A stretch of 64,000 nt of DNA from Sphingomonas sp. Y38-1Y (GCF_032391395.1 NZ_CP135916.1:2883001-2947000); one strand, 5' to 3'. Numbered from the stretch's first letter, positions 52,055 to 60,946 are shown. The notes: a model not told the origin generated them from the letters alone. Made by a program: numbers and translations.

Positions 52055-53737
52055 GTGGACCAATCCCGTCGAACAACGCTCAGGGTCACGGCTGGGCTAC
52101 TGACGGTTGGTTTCTGGCCGGGCACTTGCGGGGCCGTGAACACTACATCTGGCAATCCGCGACTCAATCAGCTCGGCTTCCGCCCCGGACGGCCTAAGCG
52201 CTTCGTGTTCAGCTGCGGTACCGACCTCGTCGAGCTTCCGGTTTTTTCCATTGAGACCCTAGACGGACGGCGCGTCTTCGAAGGCCGTTTGGACGCAAAG
52301 CTACATGACCTGAGGCGTACGACCGGAGAGCATGTGCGCACCGGTGACTTCTCCGCCTTGAGAACGCCCGGATGCTTCCGCGTCCGCGTCGGTGCAGCAA
52401 TCTCGCACCCGTTCTTCATCGGCGAAACGGTATACGCCACGTTGGCGCGTGACGCGGCGCGCGCCTTCTTCTTAATCCGCGCCAATGCGGCCATCGACGA
52501 TGCCATTACCGGGATCCAGCACGCCGCTGGGCATTCGAGCGAGGCGACCCTGCCGGTCGATGGTATGCCACGCGATCTGACCGGAGGCTGGTACAATGCG
52601 GGCGACTTCGGAAAGTGGACGCACATGGCGGCGATCAGCGCTAGCCAGATGATGTGGCTCCACGAGCTGAGGCCGACTGCACACCGGCTATCGCTTGCGG
52701 TCCCGCCGATCTTCCCTGGGCTTCCCGATCTGCTTCAGCAGGCGCGCTGGGGCCTCGAATGGTTATTGAAGATGCAGAATGCCGATGGCTCGGTCCTGCA
52801 CAAGATCGACTCTAGCGAGCGCTATGCTTGGGGTAGCGCTCCGGAGCATGACCCTTTCCCGCGGGCGGTCTACCCAGCCACGAGCCTCGACGCCGGTAAT
52901 TTCATCGGTGTCATGCTCCAGGCAGAGCGCGTATTTGCCGCTTACGACCGCGCTTTCGCTGCGAGATGCCGGAGAGCGGCGCTTAGCTCATGGCGCTGGC
53001 TGGAAACACACCCCGGCGTGACGGGGAAGGACGTCAACTACCTTGATACTGATTCGTCGCAGGAGATTGCTTGGGCGACCTGCGCGATGGCGGCGGCAAC
53101 CGGTGAAGCGACGCTCGCAAGGCGAGCGGTGGCAGCCCTGGCGGCCGTCCGGGCGCCGCCGCTCTCTTGGCTAGCGCCACAGGTGCTAGGCGCGATGAGC
53201 CTCGCCCGCAGCGGAAGTGCAGCCGTATCGGCGGCCCGCGATGCGATTCTGGGCTCGGCTTCAGCGATCGCGAATAGAGTTGAAGCAGACCCTTATGGCT
53301 TCTCGACCAATCCGGACGATTATCATTGGGGGTCAACCGAAGCCGCGCTTAACGCCGCCGTGCTTTGTCTCTTCGCCGCTGAGATAGATGTGCACGAACG
53401 GCCGCGCCGAGCAGCGGAGCGACTGCTGGATTACGTTCTGGGCTGCAACGCGCTCGACCTCAGCTTCGTGACCAGCCACGGCAACCGCTGCGTGCAACGA
53501 CCATACCACTGGGCCTGCCGCGTGTGGGGGATTGTTATGCCGGGCTGGGCAAGCGGCGGAGCCAATCGGTTCGCTGACGGCGCTGACCCGCTCCTCAAGG
53601 CCGTCATTGAGGCGGGGACGCCTCCTGCGCGATGCTTCGTGGACGCCTGCGAGGCGAATGGCTCATGGGCGTCCAACGAGGGGCAGACGAGCGAAAACGC
53701 GTCTCTACTCCTCGCAGCCGGGCTGCTCGGGCTCTGA
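52055..53737 (+). CDS. Exported glycoside hydrolase family 9, second copy
   Basis: 560 residues from GTG 52055, chosen for AAGGAGGAG eight bases upstream and the twin-arginine-like signal (QSRRTTLRVTAGLLTVGF). An Ig-like CelD_N domain (RLNQLGFRPGRPKRFVF) precedes the barrel, with GGWYNAGDFGKWTHMAAI near 172, where copy 1 has GGWYDAGDHGKYV. The first catalytic-site Asp of WYDAGD is Asn here, although the second Asp is kept. The late region has YHWACRVWGIVMPGWASGGAN in place of NPHHR, and a C-terminal SENASLLLAAGL holds a candidate acid Glu. Substrate preference or activity may differ from copy 1. Confidence 0.88.
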   Translation: MDQSRRTTLRVTAGLLTVGFWPGTCGAVNTTSGNPRLNQLGFRPGRPKRFVFSCGTDLVELPVFSIETLDGRRVFEGRLDAKLHDLRRTTGEHVRTGDFSALRTPGCFRVRVGAAISHPFFIGETVYATLARDAARAFFLIRANAAIDDAITGIQHAAGHSSEATLPVDGMPRDLTGGWYNAGDFGKWTHMAAISASQMMWLHELRPTAHRLSLAVPPIFPGLPDLLQQARWGLEWLLKMQNADGSVLHKIDSSERYAWGSAPEHDPFPRAVYPATSLDAGNFIGVMLQAERVFAAYDRAFAARCRRAALSSWRWLETHPGVTGKDVNYLDTDSSQEIAWATCAMAAATGEATLARRAVAALAAVRAPPLSWLAPQVLGAMSLARSGSAAVSAARDAILGSASAIANRVEADPYGFSTNPDDYHWGSTEAALNAAVLCLFAAEIDVHERPRRAAERLLDYVLGCNALDLSFVTSHGNRCVQRPYHWACRVWGIVMPGWASGGANRFADGADPLLKAVIEAGTPPARCFVDACEANGSWASNEGQTSENASLLLAAGLLGL

Positions 53738-53742
53738 TCAAG

Positions 53743-54325
53743 ATGCAGCCGGCCGGGATCTTCGAAGCGGATGGCGGTGAGAACGCAAGAACGGGCGCCT
53801 TCCGCCTCGTCGGTCAGACGCTGGCCGCGACGGAACGCCTGGCAGTCATGGGCGGCGACGAGAACGGGTTCGCGGTGCTTGCCAGCCGCACCGCCGATCG
53901 TGAAATCGTCCGCATCCTCATCGCCAACTATGCGATCCCCGCGCCCTATCTGGTCGCGCGGAATCGCGACGTCTTCGAGTTCCAGGTGCCGATCGGCTCG
54001 CTACGGACGGATATGTCCCTTAAGGTCCCGCCGCGACGGGTGGACGCCGCGAGCGCCGGGCATGCCGGGTATGCGCTGGAGGTCACCGGCCTCCCTTGGG
54101 GCGACGGGCCGCACAAGGTCGTTCGTTACCGGGCGGACGCGGGGCATCGCGGCGAACGACTGGACGCCTATGTAGGCGAAGGGGGCGGTTGTCCGTCTGA
54201 ACGGCGACTTGGCCGCGCCTGGTGTAGAGATGATCGAGATCGTCCGCGATATTTGGCTGATTTGCACGCCCCGTTGTTTCGCTGCAGAAACGAACAGGGT
54301 CCGTGACTTTTCAAAATCGCGGTAA
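53743..54325 (+). pseudogene. C-terminal fragment of an exported glycosidase (GH39-like), frameshifted
   Basis: It starts 5 bp after the GH9 stop. The frame reads GENARTGAFRLVGQTLAATERLAV, FAVLASRTADREIVRILIANY and ALEVTGLPWGDGPHKVVRYRAD, as in the C-terminal beta-sandwich of GH39-type glycosidases. After a GGGGG run near 54185 the fitting frame shifts to VVRLNGDLAAPGVEMIEIV, the usual ending of that domain. The N-terminal barrel is absent. It is a relic, perhaps of a GH9-GH39 pair. Confidence 0.55.
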
Positions 54326-54765
54326 GGGGGTTCGCTCCTTATTTCGTCGATCCGCGACGTAACTCTGGCCGTTCTCCTCCGCTCTCACGATATCGAACAG
54401 GCCGACCGCTTCGAAGAGCTTGGAGAAGTTTCGCGCGCCTTGATTTCTGGGATCGATCGGCGCCTGCCGTTTGACGGCGCTTCCCGCCGCACCAAGTGGC
54501 GCCCAGCCATCCTCGCCCGCAGTTGCCTGAACGGCGCCCCGCAAGACTGCGACGAGCTTCGCATCCTGACTGAGCGATTTCGGGGGCGCGGCTCGCTCGC
54601 GTCGGCCCGGGCTGGCTTTGCCCTCGACGGCGACACGGGCGGCGGCGTGGCCTCGGCCTTGCCGACGGGATTGTCCTCTTCCCCGAGCCGGTCGAGATAC
54701 AAAAACGTCGTGCATGCGTTGACGAAGGGATTTGGCGTCTTGCGCTCGCCGAAACCGTATCCGGC
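54311..54765 (-). pseudogene. Relic of an NYN-domain/OST-HTH protein
   Basis: On the minus strand, GYGFGERKTPNPFVNACTTF and LYLDRLGEED match the end of a LabA/NYN RNase-like domain. After a frame change (about 54575-54625) the sequence QDAKLVAVLRGAVQATAGEDGWAPLG, SAVKRQAPIDPRNQGARNFSKL, FEAVGLFDI matches a C-terminal OST-HTH/LOTUS domain. The N-terminal part is missing; homology stops near 54762, where the PAS-regulator sequence begins. It is not functional. Confidence 0.65.
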
Positions 54766-54778
54766 AGATCTTGCTGCG

Positions 54779-56347
54779 ATGCTCAACGGCCAACTCGACC
54801 GCATCTTCGCCGATGGCGTGACGGTCGAGAATGAGGTGTTCTACGAAACGCCGAGCGGACACGCTGCGTTCTTCTCCTATCTTTGGGGGCCGATGCGCGA
54901 CGGGAATGGCACGGTTGAGCTCGTCGTGGGCGTCTCGCGCGACACCAGCGAACGGCGGGCGTACGAGGATGCGATGCGCACCAGCGAGGCGCGGCTTCGC
55001 GCGGCCACCGAGCTGGTCGGCATCGGCATCTATGCGTGGAATCCGGTCAGCGGCGCGCTCGATTGGGACGACCGGCTCCGCGCGATGTCGGGGCTTGATG
55101 CCGACACCCCGGCGGACATGGCGGTGTTCGAAGCAGGCATCCATCCCGACGATCGCCAGCAGGTCCGCGACGCGATCGCGCGCTGTGTCGATCCGGTGGG
55201 CGACGGCAGCTACCAGGTCGAGTATCGCGTGATCGGGCGCGAGGACGGCCTCACTCGTCAAATTGCGACGTCCGGCCGTACCAGTTTCGCAGATGGTCGC
55301 CCCGTTCGATTCATTGGTGCGGCAATCGATGTGACCGAGAGGCGTCAGGCTGAAGCCGCCATCCGCGCCAGCGAGGCGCAATTCCGCAGCTTCGCCGAAC
55401 ACAGCAGCAACCTGATCTGGATTGGAGACCCGGCAGCCGAAACGATCGTCTATCGCAGCGCCGCGTTTGAGCGGATTTGGGGCATTCCCTTAGACGAGGC
55501 GCCGAGCCGAGTTGTCGACTGGTTGAAGGTCGTGCATCCTGACGACCGGCTCCAGGTCGAGCACGCGCTGACCGCAGTCGAGGCCGGCGACGTGACCCAG
55601 TTCGACTATCGGATCGTCCGGCCGCGCGACGGCGGCATCCGCTGGCTGCGCGACACCAGCTTTCCTATTCTGGATGATACTGGCCGAGTCACGCGCATTG
55701 GCGGGATCGTCGAGGACCTGACGCCCGAGGACGTCCGCCAAGTCTATATCGTCAGCGGCAAGGCGGCGGGCGCGCGCAGGCTGAGCGCGCTGGTCCGTGC
55801 GCTCGGCTATCGCGTTCGGACGTTCGCAAGCGCGTCCGACTTCCTCGACATCGCGCTCGTGCTGTGGCCGGGTTGCGTGCTGGTCGATCTCCGTACGGAT
55901 CGGCATGAGGGGCTGTCGATTCCTCGCGAGTTGAAAGCACGATCGATCGCGATCCCGGCGCTCGCAATCGATGCCGCGGGGGCGGATACGATGCGCGGCG
56001 TCGCGGCGATGAAGGCCGGCGCCGCCGACTACATCATCGCGGGAGACGACGCCTCGACACGCGAAGGCCTCGCCAGCGCCATCGCGGAATGCCAGGGTTC
56101 GGCGCGTGCGACGACACGCGACGAAACCGCAAGCGCCCGGATCGCCCGACTGACGACGCGCGAGCGCGAGGTGTTAGTGGGCCTTGTGAATGGCGGAACG
56201 AACAAGACGATCGGTCAAAAGCTCGGCATCAGCCCGCGGACGGTTGAGCTGCACCGCTCGCAGGTGATGAGCCGGCTGAACGCCAGCAGCCTGACGGAGC
56301 TTCTCCAAGTTGCCCTAGCTGCAGGCGTCATTCCCACGAATGATTAA
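54779..56347 (+). CDS. PAS-domain regulator with receiver-like and LuxR-type HTH domains, N-terminally truncated
   Basis: 522 residues from ATG 54779, placed just after the junction with the NYN relic. Residues 1-60 are only the second half of a PAS domain (FYETPSGHAAFFSYLWGPMRDG, VVGVSRDTSERR). Two further PAS/PAC modules follow (about 70-190 ending IDVTERRQAEAAIRASE; 195-320 ending GGIVEDLTPEDVRQ), then a receiver-like domain (about 325-440; no clear phospho-Asp set, LVDLRTDRHEGLSI) and a FixJ/LuxR HTH (LTTREREVLVGLVNGGTNKTIGQKLGISPRTVELHRSQVM). No kinase domain is present. It may still act as a sensory DNA-binding protein. Confidence 0.75.
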   Translation: MLNGQLDRIFADGVTVENEVFYETPSGHAAFFSYLWGPMRDGNGTVELVVGVSRDTSERRAYEDAMRTSEARLRAATELVGIGIYAWNPVSGALDWDDRLRAMSGLDADTPADMAVFEAGIHPDDRQQVRDAIARCVDPVGDGSYQVEYRVIGREDGLTRQIATSGRTSFADGRPVRFIGAAIDVTERRQAEAAIRASEAQFRSFAEHSSNLIWIGDPAAETIVYRSAAFERIWGIPLDEAPSRVVDWLKVVHPDDRLQVEHALTAVEAGDVTQFDYRIVRPRDGGIRWLRDTSFPILDDTGRVTRIGGIVEDLTPEDVRQVYIVSGKAAGARRLSALVRALGYRVRTFASASDFLDIALVLWPGCVLVDLRTDRHEGLSIPRELKARSIAIPALAIDAAGADTMRGVAAMKAGAADYIIAGDDASTREGLASAIAECQGSARATTRDETASARIARLTTREREVLVGLVNGGTNKTIGQKLGISPRTVELHRSQVMSRLNASSLTELLQVALAAGVIPTND

Positions 56348-56413
56348 ATGGCGAGCGGCTGATCACCACGTGGCTAGAGCCGATCTTATTTCTGCGGCCG
56401 AATCGCAGAGCGC

Positions 56414-56448
56414 GAGCGGCGAGCGGCGAGCGGCGAGCGGCGAGCGGC
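56414..56448. repeat. Tandem 7-bp repeat, five copies of GAGCGGC
   Basis: Five perfect head-to-tail copies lie 66 bp after the PAS regulator stop, outside any gene. Such short arrays can change copy number by slippage. Confidence 0.85.
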
Positions 56449-56583
56449 GATTGATCAACCGTGCGCTTACTCTAAGACCCATATCCGGTCACTCTGCTGC
56501 TTTTGATCGCCATCCAAAAGCGGACGCCCGTTCATCGCCGCGTGCTCCCTTGAGTGAAGCAGTGTTTCGACCGATGTAGAGCG

Positions 56584-57021
56584 ATGGCATTCGTCAGCAT
56601 TACCCGACTGCGCATTCGCTCGCTTCGGTTCATGCCGCAATTCGTTGTCCAGACGCTTCGAACAGGGCAGCAGACAAAGCGGGCGAGCGGTTTCCTCGGC
56701 GGCTCGCTGCTCGCTGACCGCCGGCGAACATTCTGGACCATGACCGTCTGGCGCGACCAAAGCGCTATGCGAGCCTACATGACCAGCGGAGCGCATTTGA
56801 GGGCGATGCCAAAACTGCTCAACTGGTGCGACGAAGCCAGCGTCGTTCACTGGACACAGGACAATTTGATCGTGCCGGATTGGGCGGAAGCGGACCGCCG
56901 CATGAGAAAGGAAGGTCGACCGTCCAAGGTCCGGAATCCGAGCCCGAGCCATCGCGACCTCGCTTACAATCCGCCCAGAACTACTGGAGCTGTTCCGATC
57001 AAGCCGATCACAGGGGCCTAA
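56584..57021 (+). CDS. DUF3291/antibiotic-biosynthesis-monooxygenase-like protein
   Basis: 145 residues from ATG 56584. The pattern AFVSITRLRIRSLRFMPQFVVQTLR, GFLGGSLLADRRRTFWTMTVWRDQSAMRAYMTSGAHLRAM, CDEASVVHW fits the dimeric ferredoxin-like ABM/DUF3291 fold. The C-terminal 35 residues are basic and probably disordered (RRMRKEGRPSKVRNPSPSHR). Function is unknown; it is likely cytosolic. Confidence 0.75.
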   Translation: MAFVSITRLRIRSLRFMPQFVVQTLRTGQQTKRASGFLGGSLLADRRRTFWTMTVWRDQSAMRAYMTSGAHLRAMPKLLNWCDEASVVHWTQDNLIVPDWAEADRRMRKEGRPSKVRNPSPSHRDLAYNPPRTTGAVPIKPITGA

Positions 57022-57192
57022 CGAGGCTACCGGGAGGACAGGTGTTGCTCGGCATCAAGAATTGTACTCCTGATTGGGGCAGCGCCGGTCGGCCTAGGCG
57101 ACGCATGACCCAATCCCGACCATCCAGCGCCGCGGTTCGGCTTCTCGGACCCGGACATCCGTTCAGCTTGCTCCGAACCTTAGGCGAACGGT

Positions 57193-57513
57193 GTGCTCGC
57201 TTCAGCGTTCGACATCCTCGACGACGACAGGCTCACCGAAGCGCTCTTGCGCATCCGGCCTGTTGCGGCAATCAGCCGGACGATGACGGCAAGCGAAGTT
57301 CAGGATCTGCTGGTTAGCACCCTTGCAAAACGGTCAGGGGGCTCGCTGCGGCACTGGCGCCTCGTGGTCGGTTCGGTCCGGCTTCACGACGCCGCTACTC
57401 ATCCGCATTGCAACTGGTCGGTCGACCCGTCGGGAGCCGCTCGCGAGATCGGCGCGGTCGAGCAGCTGCTTGACGAAGTGCGGCTCACCCATCCCATCAT
57501 CGCGGCGGACTGA
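57193..57513 (+). CDS. Hypothetical protein
   Basis: 106 residues from GTG 57193; the true start is uncertain (ATG 57283 is another option). The sequence RIRPVAAISRTMTASEVQDLLV, GGSLRHWRLVVGSVRLHDAATHPHCNW and VEQLLDEVRLTHPIIAAD has the look of a conserved small protein with a HPHCNW core. It lies 5 bp before the MFS transporter gene and is probably co-transcribed. No known family is recognised. Confidence 0.55.
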   Translation: MLASAFDILDDDRLTEALLRIRPVAAISRTMTASEVQDLLVSTLAKRSGGSLRHWRLVVGSVRLHDAATHPHCNWSVDPSGAAREIGAVEQLLDEVRLTHPIIAAD

Positions 57514-57518
57514 GCTCT

Positions 57519-58805
57519 ATGTCGCAGACCGTCGCCGATCGCCGCAACACCGTTCGGATTCTGCTCGCCAGCCTCGTCGGCACCTCCGTCGAGTTCTACG
57601 ACTTCTACATCTACGCGACCGCAGCCAGCCTCGTGTTCGGGCCGCTGTTCTTCCCGGCCAGTTCGGCTTCGGCGCAGCTCCTGTCCTCCTATGCGAGTTT
57701 TGGGCTGGCCTTTTTGGCCCGACCTCTGGGCGGCGTGCTGTTCGGGCATTTCGGGGATAGGATCGGACGCAAATCGACGCTGGTCGCCTCGCTGCTGCTG
57801 ATGGGCGGGTCGACGGCCGCGATCGCGTTCCTGCCCACCTATGCAATGGTGGGCTGGATTGCGCCGGCGCTGCTCTGCCTGTTGCGGTTTGGCCAGGGAT
57901 TGGGGCTGGGTGGCGAGTGGAGCGGTGCGGCGCTGCTGGCGGTGGAGAACGCGCCGCCCGGCTGGCGTGCCCGCTTCGGCATGGTGCCGCAGCTCGGCGC
58001 GCCGCTGGGGTTCATCGCCGCCAACGGCTTCTTCCTGATCCTCGGATGGACGCTCAGCCCCGACCAGTTCCGCGACTGGGGCTGGCGGATTCCGTTCCTG
58101 GCGAGCGCCCTCTTGGTCGGGCTGGGAATGTGGGTCAGGTTGAGGCTTACCGAAACGAAGGCCTTTACGGCCGCCCTGCGTAACGAGCAGCCCGCGCGGG
58201 TGCCGGTGATGCTGGTGCTGAATCAGCATGGCGGGGCTGCGATCGCCGGCACGCTGGGCGTCATCGCATGCTTTGCACTTTACTACATCGCGACCGCCTT
58301 CGCGCTTGGCTACGGCACCACCACGCTAGGCTATGATCGTCAGCCGTTCCTGCAAGCGCAGCTTGGCACGATCCTGTTCATGGCCGCCGGCATCATTGCC
58401 GCAGGCTGGCTCGCGGATAGGGTTGGCGAACGACGGGTGCTGCTCGGCGGATGTGTCGCGACGATGGTTGTCGGCGCGTTGCTGCCCTCGCTGCTCGGAA
58501 GCGGCTCCATGACGGGCGTGTTCGCGTTCATGGCGATCGCGCTGCTCGCCATGGGGTTCGTCTATGGTCCGCTCGGGGCTTGGCTGCCGAGCCTATTTCC
58601 GGCGCGCGTACGCTACACGGGCTCGTCGCTGGCGTTCAACCTCGGCGGCGTGATCGGCGGTGGACTAACCCCGGCTTTTGCCCAGGTCATGGCGGAGCGC
58701 GGTGGCCTGCCCCCGGTCGGCGTCTACCTCGCCAGTGCCGCGGTGCTCAGTGGGGCCGGCTTGTTGCTGTCGCGCCGGGAGAGGCAAGCCACCGACCGTC
58801 GGTAG
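57519..58805 (+). CDS. MFS transporter of the metabolite:H+ symporter (MHS) type
   Basis: 428 residues with about 12 membrane helices. Family signatures: ASLVGTSVEFYDFYIYATAASLVFGPLFFP (helix 1), RPLGGVLFGHFGDRIGRKSTLVASLLLMG (loop 2-3 MFS motif), FGQGLGLGGEWSGAALLAVENAPPGWRARFGMVPQLGAPLGF, and the closing loop WLPSLFPARVRYTGSSLAFNLGGVIGG. MHS carriers import shikimate, citrate, proline/betaine or aromatic acids with protons; the substrate is not evident. Confidence 0.9.
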   Translation: MSQTVADRRNTVRILLASLVGTSVEFYDFYIYATAASLVFGPLFFPASSASAQLLSSYASFGLAFLARPLGGVLFGHFGDRIGRKSTLVASLLLMGGSTAAIAFLPTYAMVGWIAPALLCLLRFGQGLGLGGEWSGAALLAVENAPPGWRARFGMVPQLGAPLGFIAANGFFLILGWTLSPDQFRDWGWRIPFLASALLVGLGMWVRLRLTETKAFTAALRNEQPARVPVMLVLNQHGGAAIAGTLGVIACFALYYIATAFALGYGTTTLGYDRQPFLQAQLGTILFMAAGIIAAGWLADRVGERRVLLGGCVATMVVGALLPSLLGSGSMTGVFAFMAIALLAMGFVYGPLGAWLPSLFPARVRYTGSSLAFNLGGVIGGGLTPAFAQVMAERGGLPPVGVYLASAAVLSGAGLLLSRRERQATDRR

Positions 58806-59032
58806 CGCGCGGCTGCCGCGCGCCCTTCATGCAGCCAGCCATGGCTGTTCTACAGCCATGAGGGCAGCGTTGTGACCCAGAAGCCGCCGTTCAGAGCGGC
58901 CTATGCGCTCCCTAGCTTCTGCCGTCTGTTCAGCTGAGCGGTACAGCAGCTGTGCGCACCCCGTCAGGCCTATTCGACAGCATCGCCCGGTGACTTGCTG
59001 CTATGTAGCTTTCGGGAGATGATCCGAAGTAA

Positions 59033-59668
59033 GTGGTCTCAACGCGAGAGTCTGTCGGGGGCGATGTGGCGAGCAGAGAAGGCATCACCCGAGCGTTCCT
59101 CTGGCTTGCCGTGCTGGCCGGAGGGCCTCTGCTCGGCGCCAAGCTATTCGATCTTCTCGTTCTTGCTGGAGCATGGAGCGCCCATCCGCCGGCTTCGCTC
59201 GCGATGATGCCGTACGGCAAGGCTTGGCCAGTTGATACCGGCCTGTTCTTCGTTCCGTTCTCGGCGGGCATGCTGATTGCTGGGTTCGGGGCGCTCATTG
59301 CCGGCTGGCGAACCCCGTGGCGCTATCGGTGGCTGCTTTGCCTCCCCTCGATCGGCATCTTGCTTCTGCTCATTCTGACAGTGGTCGCGTTCTGGCCGAT
59401 GAACGCTGCGCTCTATTATCACGGCATCGGCTCCACCAAAGACACCATCACGGACGCGCAATCGGTCGCCATGGCGCAACGTTGGGTGGCGCTGGACTGG
59501 CTCCGGGTAGTGGGCGCGACGGCCGCGTTCGTCGCTCCCCTTAAGGCGCTCACCTTACCTTGGCCTCAGGTTGCTGCTCCTAGAGACCCGCCCCTCGTCC
59601 GCGGTGCGCTCGCGCTCACGCTTCTTGGAGTAGCGGCCTTCATCGTATGGTTCGTGTTGAACCTGTGA
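59033..59668 (+). CDS. Hypothetical multi-pass membrane protein (DUF1772-like?)
   Basis: 211 residues from GTG 59033; a GTG at 59066 (VASREGITRAFLWL) is an equally good start. Four or five hydrophobic helices are seen (AFLWLAVLAGGPLLGAKLFDLLVL; FFVPFSAGMLIAGFGALIAGW; WLLCLPSIGILLLLILTVVAFW; LRVVGATAAFVAPLKALTL; ALALTLLGVAAFIVWFV). The order resembles DUF1772/anthrone-oxygenase-like membrane proteins (N..L...gig...d). Function is unknown. Confidence 0.6.
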   Translation: MVSTRESVGGDVASREGITRAFLWLAVLAGGPLLGAKLFDLLVLAGAWSAHPPASLAMMPYGKAWPVDTGLFFVPFSAGMLIAGFGALIAGWRTPWRYRWLLCLPSIGILLLLILTVVAFWPMNAALYYHGIGSTKDTITDAQSVAMAQRWVALDWLRVVGATAAFVAPLKALTLPWPQVAAPRDPPLVRGALALTLLGVAAFIVWFVLNL

Positions 59669-60033
59669 CTGCAAATGGGGGTGTGACGCACGACAGTTTG
59701 CGGCTTGGACCCACAACTGGACGTTCTGCAGGGCAAGGCGGCTTCTTCGATCCGGACGTTCGTTCATGTGAGCTGAGCGTCGAGCCCTTGGCTCTGCGTG
59801 GCGGAGGCCGTCTAAGTCCGTAAAGGTCAATCGGTAATGGACGCTGGAGCCGGCCGAGAGCCGTTTCGAAAGCAGCCAATCCGCTGACCAGCGGCACATT
59901 CAATAGCTCTAGCAACAGCTGACGGGCGCCATGCTCATTCGCTAAAAGTTTGCGGATCACGATCGTGAGATCATTGATCTGGGTGTTGCACGACGCGCAA
60001 ATGTTGCTTCTAGGAAGCAGACAATAGGGCTTA
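59669..60033. other. Intergenic stretch before the MucR-type gene
   Basis: About 365 bp. The minus-strand frame near 59750-60010 reads like a protein in part (LLPRSNICASCNTQINDLTI, LLELLNVPLVSGLAAFETAL), but no start site or family fits. It probably contains the mucR-type promoter; nothing else is recognised. Confidence 0.35.
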
Positions 60034-60558
60034 ATGAAGCGCCACATGGCAGAAGAAGTTACGCTGAACGCAGTCGAGCTCGCGACCGAGCTGACGATCG
60101 CTTGGCTGGGCAATCAGAATCACCGGGTAGCGGCCGAGGACGTGCCCTCGTTCTTGCGCCAGATGCACACGACGATCAGCGAACTGTCAGGAGCGGCGTT
60201 GCCAGACGGCACCTCTGGCGATCAGGTATCGGGCTCGGAAGAGCATGTGCCCGCAGTCTCGGTGCGTAAGTCGCTGGGGTCGCCGGATCACATCCTCTCG
60301 ATGATTGACGGCAAGCCGTACAAGACGCTTCGCCGCCATCTATCGCGTCACGGCCTGACGCCCGAGCAGTACCGCGAGCGCTACAACCTCAAGCCCGACT
60401 ATCCGATGGTAGCGCAAAGCTACTCTGAATCGCGTCGTGCCATGGCGCACCAGATCGGCCTGGGCTCAAAGGGACGCCAAGCCAAAGCGGCGACGCAGGC
60501 AACTGAGGACGCCAAGCCGAAGCGTACGCGCAAAGCGCGTGCCGAAACCGCAGAGTAA
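60034..60558 (+). CDS. MucR/Ros-family transcriptional regulator
   Basis: 174 residues (ATG 60046 is an alternative start). N-terminal helical oligomerisation region (TLNAVELATELTIAWLGNQNHRVAAEDVPSFLRQMHTTI) and the MucR zinc-finger-like DNA-binding part: ALRKSLGSPDHILSMIDGKPYKTLRRHLSRHGLTPEQYRERYNL-like. The Cys residues of classical Ros fingers are replaced (SPDHILSM), as in several MucR proteins. The C-terminus is basic (KPKRTRKARAE). MucR proteins regulate exopolysaccharide, motility and host-interaction genes by nucleoid-like binding. Confidence 0.88.
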   Translation: MKRHMAEEVTLNAVELATELTIAWLGNQNHRVAAEDVPSFLRQMHTTISELSGAALPDGTSGDQVSGSEEHVPAVSVRKSLGSPDHILSMIDGKPYKTLRRHLSRHGLTPEQYRERYNLKPDYPMVAQSYSESRRAMAHQIGLGSKGRQAKAATQATEDAKPKRTRKARAETAE

Positions 60559-60639
60559 TGCCATTGAGCGCCGCGCCACCCCGCAGCGCTGTCCTACATG
60601 GAACATAATAGGTACATGATGCGGCATAGGAGTCGCAAC

Positions 60640-60813
60640 ATGATCATGCTTGATCCCCCGCTTCTGATTGCCTTGGCTGCCATCATCGGCAGCATCGCGT
60701 CACTCATCCGAGCCTGCCGGCGCCTGTCTGAGCGCGAACCAAATACGCCTCCGCCAAGTGCAAGATCATCGTTCGTGCCGAGGCTATGGAGCGACGATCA
60801 TCGAGAGCGCTAA
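60640..60813 (+). CDS. Small single-helix membrane protein
   Basis: 57 residues from ATG 60640, which has AGGAG eight bases upstream. One membrane helix (LDPPLLIALAAIIGSIASLI) is followed by a basic turn RACRRLSERE and a Pro/Ser/Arg tail. The end runs 4 bp into the recombinase relic. Function is unknown. Confidence 0.5.
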   Translation: MIMLDPPLLIALAAIIGSIASLIRACRRLSEREPNTPPPSARSSFVPRLWSDDHRER

Positions 60814-60946
60814 GCCGCCGCAAGCCACGCTCTCTGCCGCTGACAACTCGGCTCATTGAACCGGTCCAGCGTCAACGCTTTGGCATCTAGGTCGAGCGGC
60901 TGACGCCCTGCAAGGATCGCCTCAACAAGCTGCGGCGACAGAGCTG
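60810..60946 (-). pseudogene. Second relic of the serine-recombinase-type gene 3' end
   Basis: The minus strand reads LSPQLVEAILAGRQPLDLDA, KALTLDRFNEPSCQRQRAWL, AAA and stop at 60810, matching the ending of the relic at 31402 almost residue for residue. Nucleotide identity is about 85-90% by eye over some 140 bp and extends a little past the stop (GCGACGATC). The upstream part is missing. Confidence 0.7.

Noticed and set aside
56401..56450. CRISPR-like repeat
   Set aside because: The 7-bp units are directly joined without spacers, so this is a simple tandem repeat.
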